Source: Paenibacillus sp. GSMTC-2017
Lineage (GTDB): Bacteria; Bacillota; Bacilli; Paenibacillales; Paenibacillaceae
NCBI RefSeq assembly: GCF_016019935.1
Contig: NZ_JAECMT010000001.1
Span: 62,022-126,021, forward strand
Reading direction: 5' to 3'
DNA length: 64,000 nucleotides
The translations under genes and the position numbers were made by a program. Of the stretch, positions 32,038 through 40,465 are shown in pieces; the stretch's first letter is position 1, and each line of letters begins with the position of its first letter. Below the pieces are notes generated by a model that saw only the letters and a program-made list of their open reading frames with translations, ran no database searches and was not told the DNA's origin.

Positions 32038-32574
32038 ATGTTTGAATTAATTAAAAGAAAAAATATTGTTTTGATTGGAATGGCATCATGCGGAAAGAGT
32101 ACCCTTGGCGTATTAATCGCAAAAGAACTGGGAATGTCCTTCATTGATACTGATCTGATTATGCAACAAACATACGGTAAGCCTCTGTGGAAATTGCTTG
32201 ATGATTACGGAAGCGATCAATTTATAAAAAAAGAATCACATGTGATATGTTCACTTGACTGTACAAACACTTGTATATCAACAGGAGGAAGTGCTGTTTA
32301 CTCTGAAAAAGCTATGACCTTTTTAAAGCAAGGATCAGATATCGTCTTCATTAATCTTTCACATCCAAATATAGAAAAAAGACTTGCAAATACAGATATA
32401 ACAAGTCGAGGGATCGTTATTGAAAACGGGAAAACATTGTTAGAAGTATATAATGAAAGAAAAATATTGTATAGCAATTATGCGGATTATACGATTGAGG
32501 CAGATGATAAATCGTTAGAAAATTTAGTAGCAGATATTGTTCGTTTATTTACAAAAGAAAGCGACCCCATTTGA
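32038..32574 (+). CDS. aroK: Shikimate kinase-like protein
   Basis: A 178-residue cytosolic P-loop kinase. The Walker A loop is GMASCGKSTLG, the shikimate-binding region has FIDTDLIM, and CISTGGSAVY is the conserved GG loop, all in the AroK order; length is normal (160-180). ATP-dependent phosphorylation of shikimate in aromatic amino acid synthesis is the family reaction. The usual GR pair near the middle (the lid arginine region) appears as TSRGIV. It is not next to other aromatic-pathway genes, and a decayed fragment of a close paralogue sits at 29000-29093, so it may be a secondary or mobile copy rather than the housekeeping enzyme. Ribosome site AGGAAAGG. Confidence 0.78.
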   Translation: MFELIKRKNIVLIGMASCGKSTLGVLIAKELGMSFIDTDLIMQQTYGKPLWKLLDDYGSDQFIKKESHVICSLDCTNTCISTGGSAVYSEKAMTFLKQGSDIVFINLSHPNIEKRLANTDITSRGIVIENGKTLLEVYNERKILYSNYADYTIEADDKSLENLVADIVRLFTKESDPI

Positions 32575-32700
32575 CGAATTGCTCATAGGTGAAGTGTAAT
32601 CTTATAAAGAATTTTTTGTATGGGAGCCGCCTTGTTATGGCTCTTAAATTTTTGTTAATATGGATTATTATATTAGAAACAGCTAAGAGGAGATTACACT

Positions 32701-33087
32701 ATGAATAAGGATTGGGAGTTTTCAATTCCAATTAAAACTAAAAAAGCAAAGCTGTTATTAGGTCTGTCAGCAGTCCTATTTGTTTTATTTATAATATGGT
32801 TTATTAGATTTCCAGTTCCAGCCAACGGTATTGTTGTTAATGAATTAACTGTATCAGGAAAAATGCTATTGTTCGATGGTTCATTTAAAAACGAAAAAAA
32901 TCGTTATAGAAGCTACTCTTTAAAAACAAATAGTACAGGTGATGTAGTTATTAGACTATATGCAGGTTTTATCGGTAGCTCGAAAAACATACATTTCGAA
33001 ACTAAAACTAGAAAGAACATTAAAGCCGTTTACCTATATTCATCAAGAAACAGTGAAGGAAAGAAAATATGGCCCGTTGCAGAATAA
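32701..33087 (+). CDS. Small membrane-anchored protein of unknown function
   Basis: A 128-residue protein with a basic N-terminus, one membrane helix (residues about 18-36, LLLGLSAVLFVLFIIWFI) and an extracytoplasmic beta-rich remainder. No motif or family recognised. GAGGAG precedes the ATG. It stands alone and ends before a very strong palindromic terminator. Confidence 0.55.
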   Translation: MNKDWEFSIPIKTKKAKLLLGLSAVLFVLFIIWFIRFPVPANGIVVNELTVSGKMLLFDGSFKNEKNRYRSYSLKTNSTGDVVIRLYAGFIGSSKNIHFETKTRKNIKAVYLYSSRNSEGKKIWPVAE

Positions 33088-33161
33088 TTACCATGGTTAT
33101 CTAAGCAATGAAGAGTCATTTTGTGCTTTAATTGTGAGCATTGTGGGAATAGCAATAAACA

Positions 33162-33216
33162 AAGGCGCTGTATCATTAGTAGACTAGTCTACTAATGATA
33201 CAGCGCCTTCCTGTTT
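33162..33216. terminator. Perfect 48-bp palindromic terminator
   Basis: From AAGGCGCTGTATC (33162) to GATACAGCGCCTT (33209) the sequence is exactly self-complementary, 24 bases per arm, centred on CTAG, then CCTGTTTTT. The rest of 33088-33460 is AT-rich sequence with no gene or known signal apart from the AAGGAGG of the next gene. Confidence 0.85.
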
Positions 33217-33460
33217 TTAGATCGGATGAACGGAAATTTGCCAAACCGATAAGGTAGCAATTGAGTTAGTTATAAAAACTAGTTCAAGATAATAAACAAG
33301 TCCGTTATACAATTAGTGACGATCGTTTTAATCAAACAAACTTCAAAATGTTATGAAACATAAGGATTTGTACCCGATTGTCCAAGCCATTCTTTAACAT
33401 TTTGCATCTCCTATACTAGTACAACCTTTTATCAATTACATTCAAAGGAGGCGTTTAAGA

Positions 33461-34375
33461 ATGGCGACTGTAAATGTAGTTAGTGTATTTACAAGAGGTG
33501 CAAGATCGAGCGACACAGCTGAACTGCGACTAGCAAGAGTAGCGAATGATATTTCAAGAGCGAACCAAGTATGGAGCACAGGTTTTTTTCCAGGAGTGAG
33601 CTGCAACATTAATTTTGTTTCTTCGCAAATCATATTCCGGGACGACGTTACTTTAGTTGCCAACACTGTTCCTAGTATCGAAGATCCTAGAGTGGTGAAT
33701 CTAATCTCGCAAACGAAAGCTGCAACGAACAATTTAATAGCGATTTATGTCGTTTATGTTAGTGGACCAACATTAAGTTCCGGAGCAATTGGAAATGCAG
33801 GTCCTCAATTTGATAATTTCATTAATACAACGAATTTCCGTCTTGTAGGAAATTGCGTCATAAGTGACGATGCAATTGATACTTTTTTATTGGCTCATGA
33901 AGTAGGACATGTTTTGTTTGGTCGTTTTTTGAATAATAACTCGGACAGCTTTACGATTAATGATCCTTCAAACCCAGGAAACGGTCATAATGACAATCCA
34001 CAAAATGTGATGTTTCCGTTTATCCCTGCTAGTAACCCATTCATCAATGCTGCACAATGCAACGTTGCCAGCCAAAGCAGAGTGATCATCGAGAATGCTG
34101 GAGCAAATCCAGTGATGGCCACTGCAGATGCCAATGCTTTCAGTTCAATCGTGGGCAACGGTTCATCCTCATCATCGGAAAAAGGAGACTCATGTTGCCA
34201 GTGCTGTGATCACGGTGAACACGATGGCTGCTTTATCTGCATTCCGATTCCAAAGGAAGTAAAAAAATTGAATAAACATGTCTTTAAGCTTCTCAAAAAG
34301 ATCGGCCCAGATAAACTCAATACGAAGTTTAACTATATTTGCAAAGATAAACAAATTGTCGTAAAAATCAAATAA
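33461..34375 (+). CDS. Metalloprotease-like protein with a C-terminal cysteine cluster
   Basis: A 304-residue protein without a signal peptide. Residues about 140-155 contain LLAHEVGHVLFGRFL, a zinc-protease HExxH motif, followed by NGHNDNPQNVMFPF, where GHND could supply a third ligand and NVMF a Met-turn as in metzincins; the spacing is not the classical HExxHxxGxxH. Upstream a mature-like beta/alpha region starts MATVNVVSVFTRGA. After a Ser-rich linker comes DSCCQCCDHGEHDGCFICIP, six cysteines with two histidines, a possible metal-binding or disulfide knot, then a basic tail (KEVKKLNKHVFKLLKKIG). The strong AAGGAGG site and strong terminators on both sides show an independent unit. Absence of a signal peptide is odd for such a cysteine-rich protease; spore deposition or non-classical export are possibilities. 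Confidence 0.6.
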   Translation: MATVNVVSVFTRGARSSDTAELRLARVANDISRANQVWSTGFFPGVSCNINFVSSQIIFRDDVTLVANTVPSIEDPRVVNLISQTKAATNNLIAIYVVYVSGPTLSSGAIGNAGPQFDNFINTTNFRLVGNCVISDDAIDTFLLAHEVGHVLFGRFLNNNSDSFTINDPSNPGNGHNDNPQNVMFPFIPASNPFINAAQCNVASQSRVIIENAGANPVMATADANAFSSIVGNGSSSSSEKGDSCCQCCDHGEHDGCFICIPIPKEVKKLNKHVFKLLKKIGPDKLNTKFNYICKDKQIVVKIK

Positions 34376-34510
34376 ACAATGTACGCGACCTCAGAGCAAA
34401 GTCGATGTACAAAACATTATTAAGGAGCAGTTTACATGGATAACTGCTCCCTTAATATGCACACTAGTGCGATAATTCCAATTGGAACGCGGAAGGAGGG
34501 ATGGGATTAT

Positions 34511-35065
34511 TTACGTACTGCGGCGTTCAACAAGATTGATGCCCACTCCAAAAAATATAACTGACATGAGAAGAAACTTAGATAATGGCAAATAAATGTC
34601 CGTCCAACTGTGCTGATAAATCGCGGCTCCAAGCATAGCATCCATGGCGTGCTGCAACGGGATAAACTGAGCGATGAACAGCAACACATCATTTGTAATC
34701 GTACCCGGAGGCATGTATACTCCGCTGAGCAACGGCAGGATCGATACAATTGACGTAAGGATCATAACATATTGTTTAGGGGTTCTAAAAAGTCCTGTAA
34801 ATAGCAAACTCATAGCAACGACAGTAACAATGAAGAGTATACTAGTGACAACAATTATAGATATGTTTGGTCCGAGATTATAACTGAATAAATAATGGAA
34901 AATGAAAAATATAATTGTCAACTGAAACATACCGATTAAAGTACTGTATGACAAATGCCCTAAATACATTTGTGTTTTGGTCACAGGTGACAAAACAACC
35001 CGATTCCAGACCCCAGATACTTTTTCCTCATTTACTGCATTAATTTTGAAGCCGACTGTGAACAT
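34511..35065 (-). pseudogene. ABC-2 type permease, N-terminally truncated
   Basis: A 184-residue remnant holding the C-terminal half of an ABC-2 permease. It begins within the conserved cytoplasmic region (NEEKVSGVWNRVVLSPVTKTQ, key residues E, R and SPV) and has five membrane segments. Full proteins in this family are about 370-400 residues; the first membrane helix and large extracellular loop are absent, no ribosome site precedes the first ATG, and a terminator lies directly upstream. The ATPase partner is also missing. It is probably not expressed. Confidence 0.7.
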
Positions 35066-35116
35066 GCACCTGGATAGTTTTTATTATCGGAGTAGCGCTG
35101 GATGGTTATAATCCAA

Positions 35117-35165
35117 AAAAAATAGAATATCTTCCTCTCAAAGTGGGAAGGTATCCTATTTTTAT
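35117..35165 (-). terminator. Terminator downstream of the AraC regulator
   Basis: AAAATAG with ATCTTCC pairs with GGAAGGTATCCTATTTT; T-rich tail on both strands. Confidence 0.65.
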
Positions 35166-35220
35166 TAAAAGCAATAAAACGAATAAATGGTAGTTTGTAC
35201 ATACAATCAGAGATATCCTT

Positions 35221-36093
35221 TTAAGGCTTAGTTGAAATGACTTCACAACATTCACTAGCTCGGCTCATTTTACGATATTGGAGTGGTGTAGTTCCTACAG
35301 TACCTTTAAATATCCTCCCAAAATGGGTTAAGTTCTCAAATCCTACACGTACAGCTATGTCCGATACCGATAATTTGGAATCCTTGAGAAGAGAGCGTGC
35401 TTCTTTCATGCGAATGTTATTCAAATATTCAATGCACGTAAATCCAGTAACGTCCTTAAACGTTCGACTTAAATGGGAGGGACTTATAGAAAAGTTTTGA
35501 GACAAGTCTTCTAAGGATACATGCTTATCATAGTTATGATTGATGAATTCCAAAATCAGAGAAATTTTCTTGTTCGCTCGATTTGACTCAACCAGATTGA
35601 GGTTTAGGCCCATATCGACTTTGCGTTTGAGAAATAGTAATAGTTCCGTCAAAAGCACTTTTTGGTAATAATCGTAGCCAGGCAGCTTATTCGTTTCTTC
35701 TTGAATCATTTTATTAAAATGATACTCAATAAAGGTTTGGTCATAACCACCTAATTTAATTGCATTTGAGTGGGAATGAAAATAGGAGAAAAGATTATAA
35801 CCTTCGTTCTCAATGAGAAAGGTACTAAGGAAATCTTTTTTAAAAATCAAAGTTACTCTTTCGAAAGTAGCACCATTGATATTAACCAACTTGTGTAAAT
35901 CATTCATGTTGATAAACAATAAGACACCGCTGACGATTTGGTAGGTTCTGTCTTCGACATAATAATAAATTTGACCTGAAATTAAATAGAGTATTTCATA
36001 GGCATCGTGATAATGAGCGGAGGATATGCTGGAGTGCGTTTTCTTCTCTCGACTAATGTAAAAAGGAAGAGACTCATAAAAATTGATTCCCAT
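35221..36093 (-). CDS. AraC family transcriptional regulator
   Basis: A 290-residue regulator. An N-terminal cupin-like sensor domain (SSAHYHDAYEILYLISGQIYY, with a His-rich strand, then DLHKLVN) is followed by a C-terminal double helix-turn-helix (residues about 185-280): VSLEDLSQNFSISPSHLSRTFK and LSVSDIAVRVGFENLTHFGRIFK. Such proteins usually sense sugars or surface-derived metabolites. The second ATG (36093) is preferred because GGGGGTGG is then correctly spaced; the first is at 36099. It diverges from the big metallophosphoesterase gene and may regulate it. Confidence 0.88.
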   Translation of the reverse strand: MGINFYESLPFYISREKKTHSSISSAHYHDAYEILYLISGQIYYYVEDRTYQIVSGVLLFINMNDLHKLVNINGATFERVTLIFKKDFLSTFLIENEGYNLFSYFHSHSNAIKLGGYDQTFIEYHFNKMIQEETNKLPGYDYYQKVLLTELLLFLKRKVDMGLNLNLVESNRANKKISLILEFINHNYDKHVSLEDLSQNFSISPSHLSRTFKDVTGFTCIEYLNNIRMKEARSLLKDSKLSVSDIAVRVGFENLTHFGRIFKGTVGTTPLQYRKMSRASECCEVISTKP

Positions 36094-36337
36094 AGACATC
36101 CACCCCCATTTTCAGATGAGTGTAACATTCGTAGAAAAACAAATATTGAACTAGTGGGTTTTATTTCTATTGTTCTAATTATACCATCTTTCCCTTACGA
36201 AAGGCTGTTGTACAAAGATAATAGCAGTATACGTAGAAAATTAACCCTTTACGGAAAATAGGAAGAGAATTAACGTTCGATACTGCGATATATTGCAGAT
36301 GAGACTTTCAAATAAAAATGGAAAAGAGGTAATAAGG

Positions 36338-39300
36338 ATGAAAGTTAAAAGAACGTTGAAAAGAAGACTACAGCTCGTCATATCCGTTCTACTTGTTATC
36401 ATGTTGTTACCATTCAATGTAATAGGAGGAGCTAGCGTAGAAGATCAACCAGCTGAGATAGGAATGTCAGCGATACCTGAAGTTATTGCAGGGTGGACCT
36501 TTACCAGCGCGGGAACTCAAGGTATCATTCCGGCTTCATCTGGTGTGAAGCAGCAAGGTGCAACCATTCAGGCAGTTGGCGGACCATACTTCGAGGCACT
36601 TGTAGCAACTGACAATAGTATTAAATATCAAGGCTGGAATGATGGAACTAATACGAAATATTGGTTAGCAACGCTTTCAACTAAAGATTATGACAATATA
36701 ACTTTATCCTCTCAGCAGACATCAACAGGATCAGGCCCTCGAGACTTTAAAGTTCAAATTAGTACAGATAATCAGTCATGGGCTGATGTTCCTGGTAGTG
36801 GGCTTACTTTATCAACGAGCAGTTTTAACTGCACAACCTGTAAACTGCAGGATGCTCCACTTCAAGCGAACAATCAGAATATGTTGTATATTCGCTGGCT
36901 CGTAACTTCTACTCAAGCAACGAATCCAAGCAATCCTGCTGTTGGTCCTTATGGTTCGAGCTTACTTAAGGATGTTATTGTTAAAGGCACTCGGATCGAT
37001 GTCGGTACTGAAATACCAACAACTGATATAGCAAAAACGCCTAGTGCGAATGCTAGTGGACAAACAGAAGACACACTCGTATCTGTAAAATTCAACAAAA
37101 GCATTAACCTGAGTACAGGATACACACCGACCATTATTGATAATAACGGAAGTACACTATCGGGCATAACCACCACTATAAACAATGATACTTTAATCAT
37201 CAATCATCCTCATTTTCAAAATGGAAAAACTTATACGATAACAGTTCCTAAGGAGCTCGTGAAGGGAGTGGATGGAGTAGCACTAGCATATGACATTACT
37301 TGGAGTTTCACGATACGGAATGCCTCAACCACACCAATTGCCCTAGCAGAATGGATATTTACGAATGGAGGAAGTAATGGCAGCTTTCCAGCTACGAATG
37401 GTCATAACAAATTAGCGTCCACATTTACGAACGTGGGTGGCGTTTTCGAAGCCTATGATAGTGTCAATAAGTCGATCAGCTATCAAGGTTGGAATGGCAC
37501 TGGAAATAAATATTGGGTTGCAACTGTCCCTACAACGGGTTATGAAAACATCACTTTATCATCTATACAAAACTCTTCAGGAACGGGTCCACGCGATTTC
37601 AAAGTCCAAATTAGTACAAACAATCAGACGTGGCAGGATGTACCGAATACAACTTTAAAGATGGCTATCTCTAACTTTGATTGTGCCGGAAATACGTGTA
37701 AGTTAATAAATGTTCCGATTCCGAATGGAGCTAATCAGAATGTGCTGTACATTCGCTGGTTAGTCAGTTCAAATGTAAATACGAAAGGAGAAGTAGGTTC
37801 TATAGGTAGCTTTGGTTCCAGCAGAATAAAAGATATTCGTGTAATGGGTAGCCTTATCTCAGGTACAAATCCGGGTACTCCAACAGTAGATGATGTGCTT
37901 CAACCTGTGAACGGTGCTGTAAATGTTGCAGTGGCTAGCCCAGTTACTGTGAAGTTCAATAAGCCGATTAGTCTTGTTCAAGGGTATGCTGCAACGATCA
38001 AGGATAGCAACAACATACCATTAAGTAATATAACGTCTGAAGTCATCAATAACGATACGTTAAAAATTAATCATCCTAACTTTACAAGTGGGAAAACTTA
38101 TACAGTTTCAGTACCGAAGGAGCTTATAAAGGGGCAAGATCTGTTGCCACTAATTCGGGATGTATCTTGGAGTTTTACCGTTCAGAATTCGACTTCTACA
38201 CCAGTTGTTCCAAAATTAATTAATATGACTTTCAATGGAGATCCGAAAACTAGCTTAGCCTTCGCTTGGTATACAGATGTAATGACGGATACAGTCGTTC
38301 AAGTGGTGCAGGCTTCTGCTGTACAAAACGGTGTATTTCCAGAGGTTGGAGCGACTACGTATCAAGGCAGCTCTGAGAAAATAGGAACATACTTGATCAA
38401 AGGAGATAGAGCGACCCAAAGAAAAACGTATTATTACGCACATAAAGCTATCGCAAACAACTTAATCCCAGGAACAGCTTATAAATACCGGGTAGGCAAC
38501 GGAACGTCGAACAGTTGGAGTCAGATCGGCTCCTTCACCACAGATGCAGCAGGTAATCAGCCGTATCATTTTATTGCCGGCTCTGATTCTCAAGCATCAA
38601 GTCGATCAGGTTTTGAACCGTGGGCGGATACTTTCAGAAAAGCGAAATTACAAATAGGAGATCCTAAATTTCTTATTAATGCTGGTGACTTGGTAGACAA
38701 TGGAGATTTAGAAGAGCAATGGCAGTGGATGCTCGGTTTAGCACAGAATGAACTTACAACTGTCCCTATCGTTCCAGTGCTCGGAGGTCATGAAGTTCAA
38801 GATTATACTGGAGATGAGACGACGCCTAACAACAACTTCTATAATCACTTTAACGTGCCTAAGCAAGTAGTTGCTGGTACTGACGAAGGTTCTGCTTACT
38901 CTTTTGAATATGGTGATGCACTTTATCTTGTATTCAATTCACAATACGAAGGAGGACTTGCGAGCAACGGAACAGTGTCATGGGTAGATCAACAATATTT
39001 GGACCAAGTGAAATGGATGAAAAATGTCGTTGCCAAGAGTGATAAGAAGTGGAAATTTGTAGCGCTCCACAAAGGTCCTTATGGGGCAGGCGATAACTCA
39101 GGAAAGTATGAAGATGAACGTGTTCAATTTTACAAAAAACATCTTGTTCCAGCCTTTGATGAGATGGGAATTGATATGGTATTTGAAGCTCACGATCATA
39201 TGTATATGAGAACGTTCCAAATGTATAACGATCAAGTAGTTCCAACCTCGCAGATTACAGTTGACAGTGAAGGTAATGCTGTTAATCCTAAGGGTACCAT

Positions 39301-39814
39301 TTACCTGATGTCGAATGCATTTGGTAATAAATTTTATACGAAGTATCCTGGCTACAACGATTATTTTGCAGCTAAAAATCTACAGCCTCACAAAAAAATG
39401 TTCACCGAAGTTTATGTATCTGATCAAGTGCTTAAATTTACAGCTTATACAGCAGCAATAGCAGACGAAGGTACAGGCAACAATGGAGTAAGGGCTTATG
39501 ATCAATATGGGATTAAGAGAACCGATGTTAAACCAACACCCGTGACGAATGCTAGTGTCGTACGTACTGGCAACAAAGCCGTTATTTCGTGGAGCCCGCC
39601 TGTAGGAAGCACAGAACCTGTAAGAGGTTTTAGAATTTACGAGAAGAACGACAAGGTGTCCACATACTGGAGTGAATATATACCGGTTGTAGCAGGTAGA
39701 ACGCAGTACAGCTTTACTGTAAACAATATTAATTCGACTACGAATTACGAATTCATCATTAAAGCTGTGGGTACGAGATTTAATTCCGATCCTATCGCGG
39801 TCAGTATTAATTAA
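36338..39814 (+). CDS. Secreted multidomain metallophosphoesterase
   Basis: An 1158-residue exported protein. After a signal peptide (basic VKRTLKRRLQ, hydrophobic core, about 1-35) two near-identical 190-residue beta-sandwich modules occur (each with ISYQGWN or IKYQGWN, KYWVAT, GPRDFKVQIST and YIRWLV), each followed by an Ig-like domain of the Big_5/SbsA type (VKFNKSINL, GKTYTITVPKELVKG). Then a purple-acid-phosphatase-type FnIII domain precedes the calcineurin-like phosphoesterase domain: SDSQ, GDLVD with Asp784, LHKG (His911) and HDH (952-954). The GNHE motif reads GGHE (816-819), so the usual metal-bridging Asn is Gly. A C-terminal FnIII module (VISWSPPVGSTEPVRGFRIY) ends the protein. The ATG at 36338 follows GAGGT; an upstream ATG at 36293 lacks a site. 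Probably acts on extracellular phosphate esters, if active. Confidence 0.85.
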   Translation: MKVKRTLKRRLQLVISVLLVIMLLPFNVIGGASVEDQPAEIGMSAIPEVIAGWTFTSAGTQGIIPASSGVKQQGATIQAVGGPYFEALVATDNSIKYQGWNDGTNTKYWLATLSTKDYDNITLSSQQTSTGSGPRDFKVQISTDNQSWADVPGSGLTLSTSSFNCTTCKLQDAPLQANNQNMLYIRWLVTSTQATNPSNPAVGPYGSSLLKDVIVKGTRIDVGTEIPTTDIAKTPSANASGQTEDTLVSVKFNKSINLSTGYTPTIIDNNGSTLSGITTTINNDTLIINHPHFQNGKTYTITVPKELVKGVDGVALAYDITWSFTIRNASTTPIALAEWIFTNGGSNGSFPATNGHNKLASTFTNVGGVFEAYDSVNKSISYQGWNGTGNKYWVATVPTTGYENITLSSIQNSSGTGPRDFKVQISTNNQTWQDVPNTTLKMAISNFDCAGNTCKLINVPIPNGANQNVLYIRWLVSSNVNTKGEVGSIGSFGSSRIKDIRVMGSLISGTNPGTPTVDDVLQPVNGAVNVAVASPVTVKFNKPISLVQGYAATIKDSNNIPLSNITSEVINNDTLKINHPNFTSGKTYTVSVPKELIKGQDLLPLIRDVSWSFTVQNSTSTPVVPKLINMTFNGDPKTSLAFAWYTDVMTDTVVQVVQASAVQNGVFPEVGATTYQGSSEKIGTYLIKGDRATQRKTYYYAHKAIANNLIPGTAYKYRVGNGTSNSWSQIGSFTTDAAGNQPYHFIAGSDSQASSRSGFEPWADTFRKAKLQIGDPKFLINAGDLVDNGDLEEQWQWMLGLAQNELTTVPIVPVLGGHEVQDYTGDETTPNNNFYNHFNVPKQVVAGTDEGSAYSFEYGDALYLVFNSQYEGGLASNGTVSWVDQQYLDQVKWMKNVVAKSDKKWKFVALHKGPYGAGDNSGKYEDERVQFYKKHLVPAFDEMGIDMVFEAHDHMYMRTFQMYNDQVVPTSQITVDSEGNAVNPKGTIYLMSNAFGNKFYTKYPGYNDYFAAKNLQPHKKMFTEVYVSDQVLKFTAYTAAIADEGTGNNGVRAYDQYGIKRTDVKPTPVTNASVVRTGNKAVISWSPPVGSTEPVRGFRIYEKNDKVSTYWSEYIPVVAGRTQYSFTVNNINSTTNYEFIIKAVGTRFNSDPIAVSIN

Positions 39815-39824
39815 AGCCACGTGA

Positions 39825-39883
39825 GATCCTCCTTCACGCTATCTGTATAGAACATACAGGTAGCGGTGAGGGAGGATTTTTTT
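39825..39883 (+). terminator. Strong terminator after the phosphoesterase
   Basis: ATCCTCCTTCACGCTATCTG pairs with CAGGTAGCGGTGAGGGAGGAT around a short loop, followed by TTTTTT. Confidence 0.9.
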
Positions 39884-39945
39884 ATGGTGTTACATAATTG
39901 GATATGATAGTGCAATAAACCATATCACTTTTTATAGGAGGAAAT

Positions 39946-40317
39946 ATGAAACTAGGCGCGTTCTCTGTAAGTTTAAGTGTAAAAGACATTTACAAATCAA
40001 AATTATTTTACGAAAATCTAGGATTTCAAATCTTAGGAGGAGATATTACACAAAATTATTTAGTGATGAAAAATGAAAGTTGTATCATTGGTCTATTCCA
40101 AGGAATGTTTGAAAAGAATATTCTGACCTTTAATCCAGGATGGGATGAAAATGCAGATAATCTTAATTCGTTTACGGACATTCGAGATATTCAAAAACAG
40201 TTTAAAGCAAAAGGAATTAAAATGCTGTCTGAAGCAGATGAATCAAGTGATGGCCCTGCCAGTTTTACGATTGAAGACCCTGATGGTAATCCTATACTTA
40301 TAGATCAACACAGATGA
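39946..40317 (+). CDS. VOC (glyoxalase/bleomycin resistance) family protein
   Basis: A 123-residue protein with two beta-alpha-beta-beta-beta modules: GAFSVSLSVKDIYKSKLFYE and ENLGFQILGG in the first, GIKMLSEADE and GPASFTIEDPDGNPILIDQH in the second. The last motif, with the conserved ExxDPxGN, is a hallmark of the vicinal-oxygen-chelate family. Specific substrate unknown. GGAGG precedes the ATG. Confidence 0.88.
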   Translation: MKLGAFSVSLSVKDIYKSKLFYENLGFQILGGDITQNYLVMKNESCIIGLFQGMFEKNILTFNPGWDENADNLNSFTDIRDIQKQFKAKGIKMLSEADESSDGPASFTIEDPDGNPILIDQHR

Positions 40318-40345
40318 AATAGAGAATGGAAAAAAGCATCACCTA

Positions 40346-40376
40346 GAGGCCATCCTTTGCGGGATGGTCTTTTTCT
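40346..40376 (+). terminator. Intrinsic terminator after VOC gene
   Basis: GAGGCCATCC/GGATGGTCTT hairpin around TTTGC, then a T run. Confidence 0.8.
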
Positions 40377-40465
40377 GTTTCAAGACATCAACTCAACGAC
40401 TGAAACCAGCTGTCACTTCCGAATACTTATATGTGTAGATAGACAACATGGGAGGACTTCGGTAA

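Noticed and set aside
32038-32574. The shikimate kinase as a gluconate or adenylylsulfate kinase
   Set aside because: The DTD and STGG motifs and the length fit shikimate kinase better.
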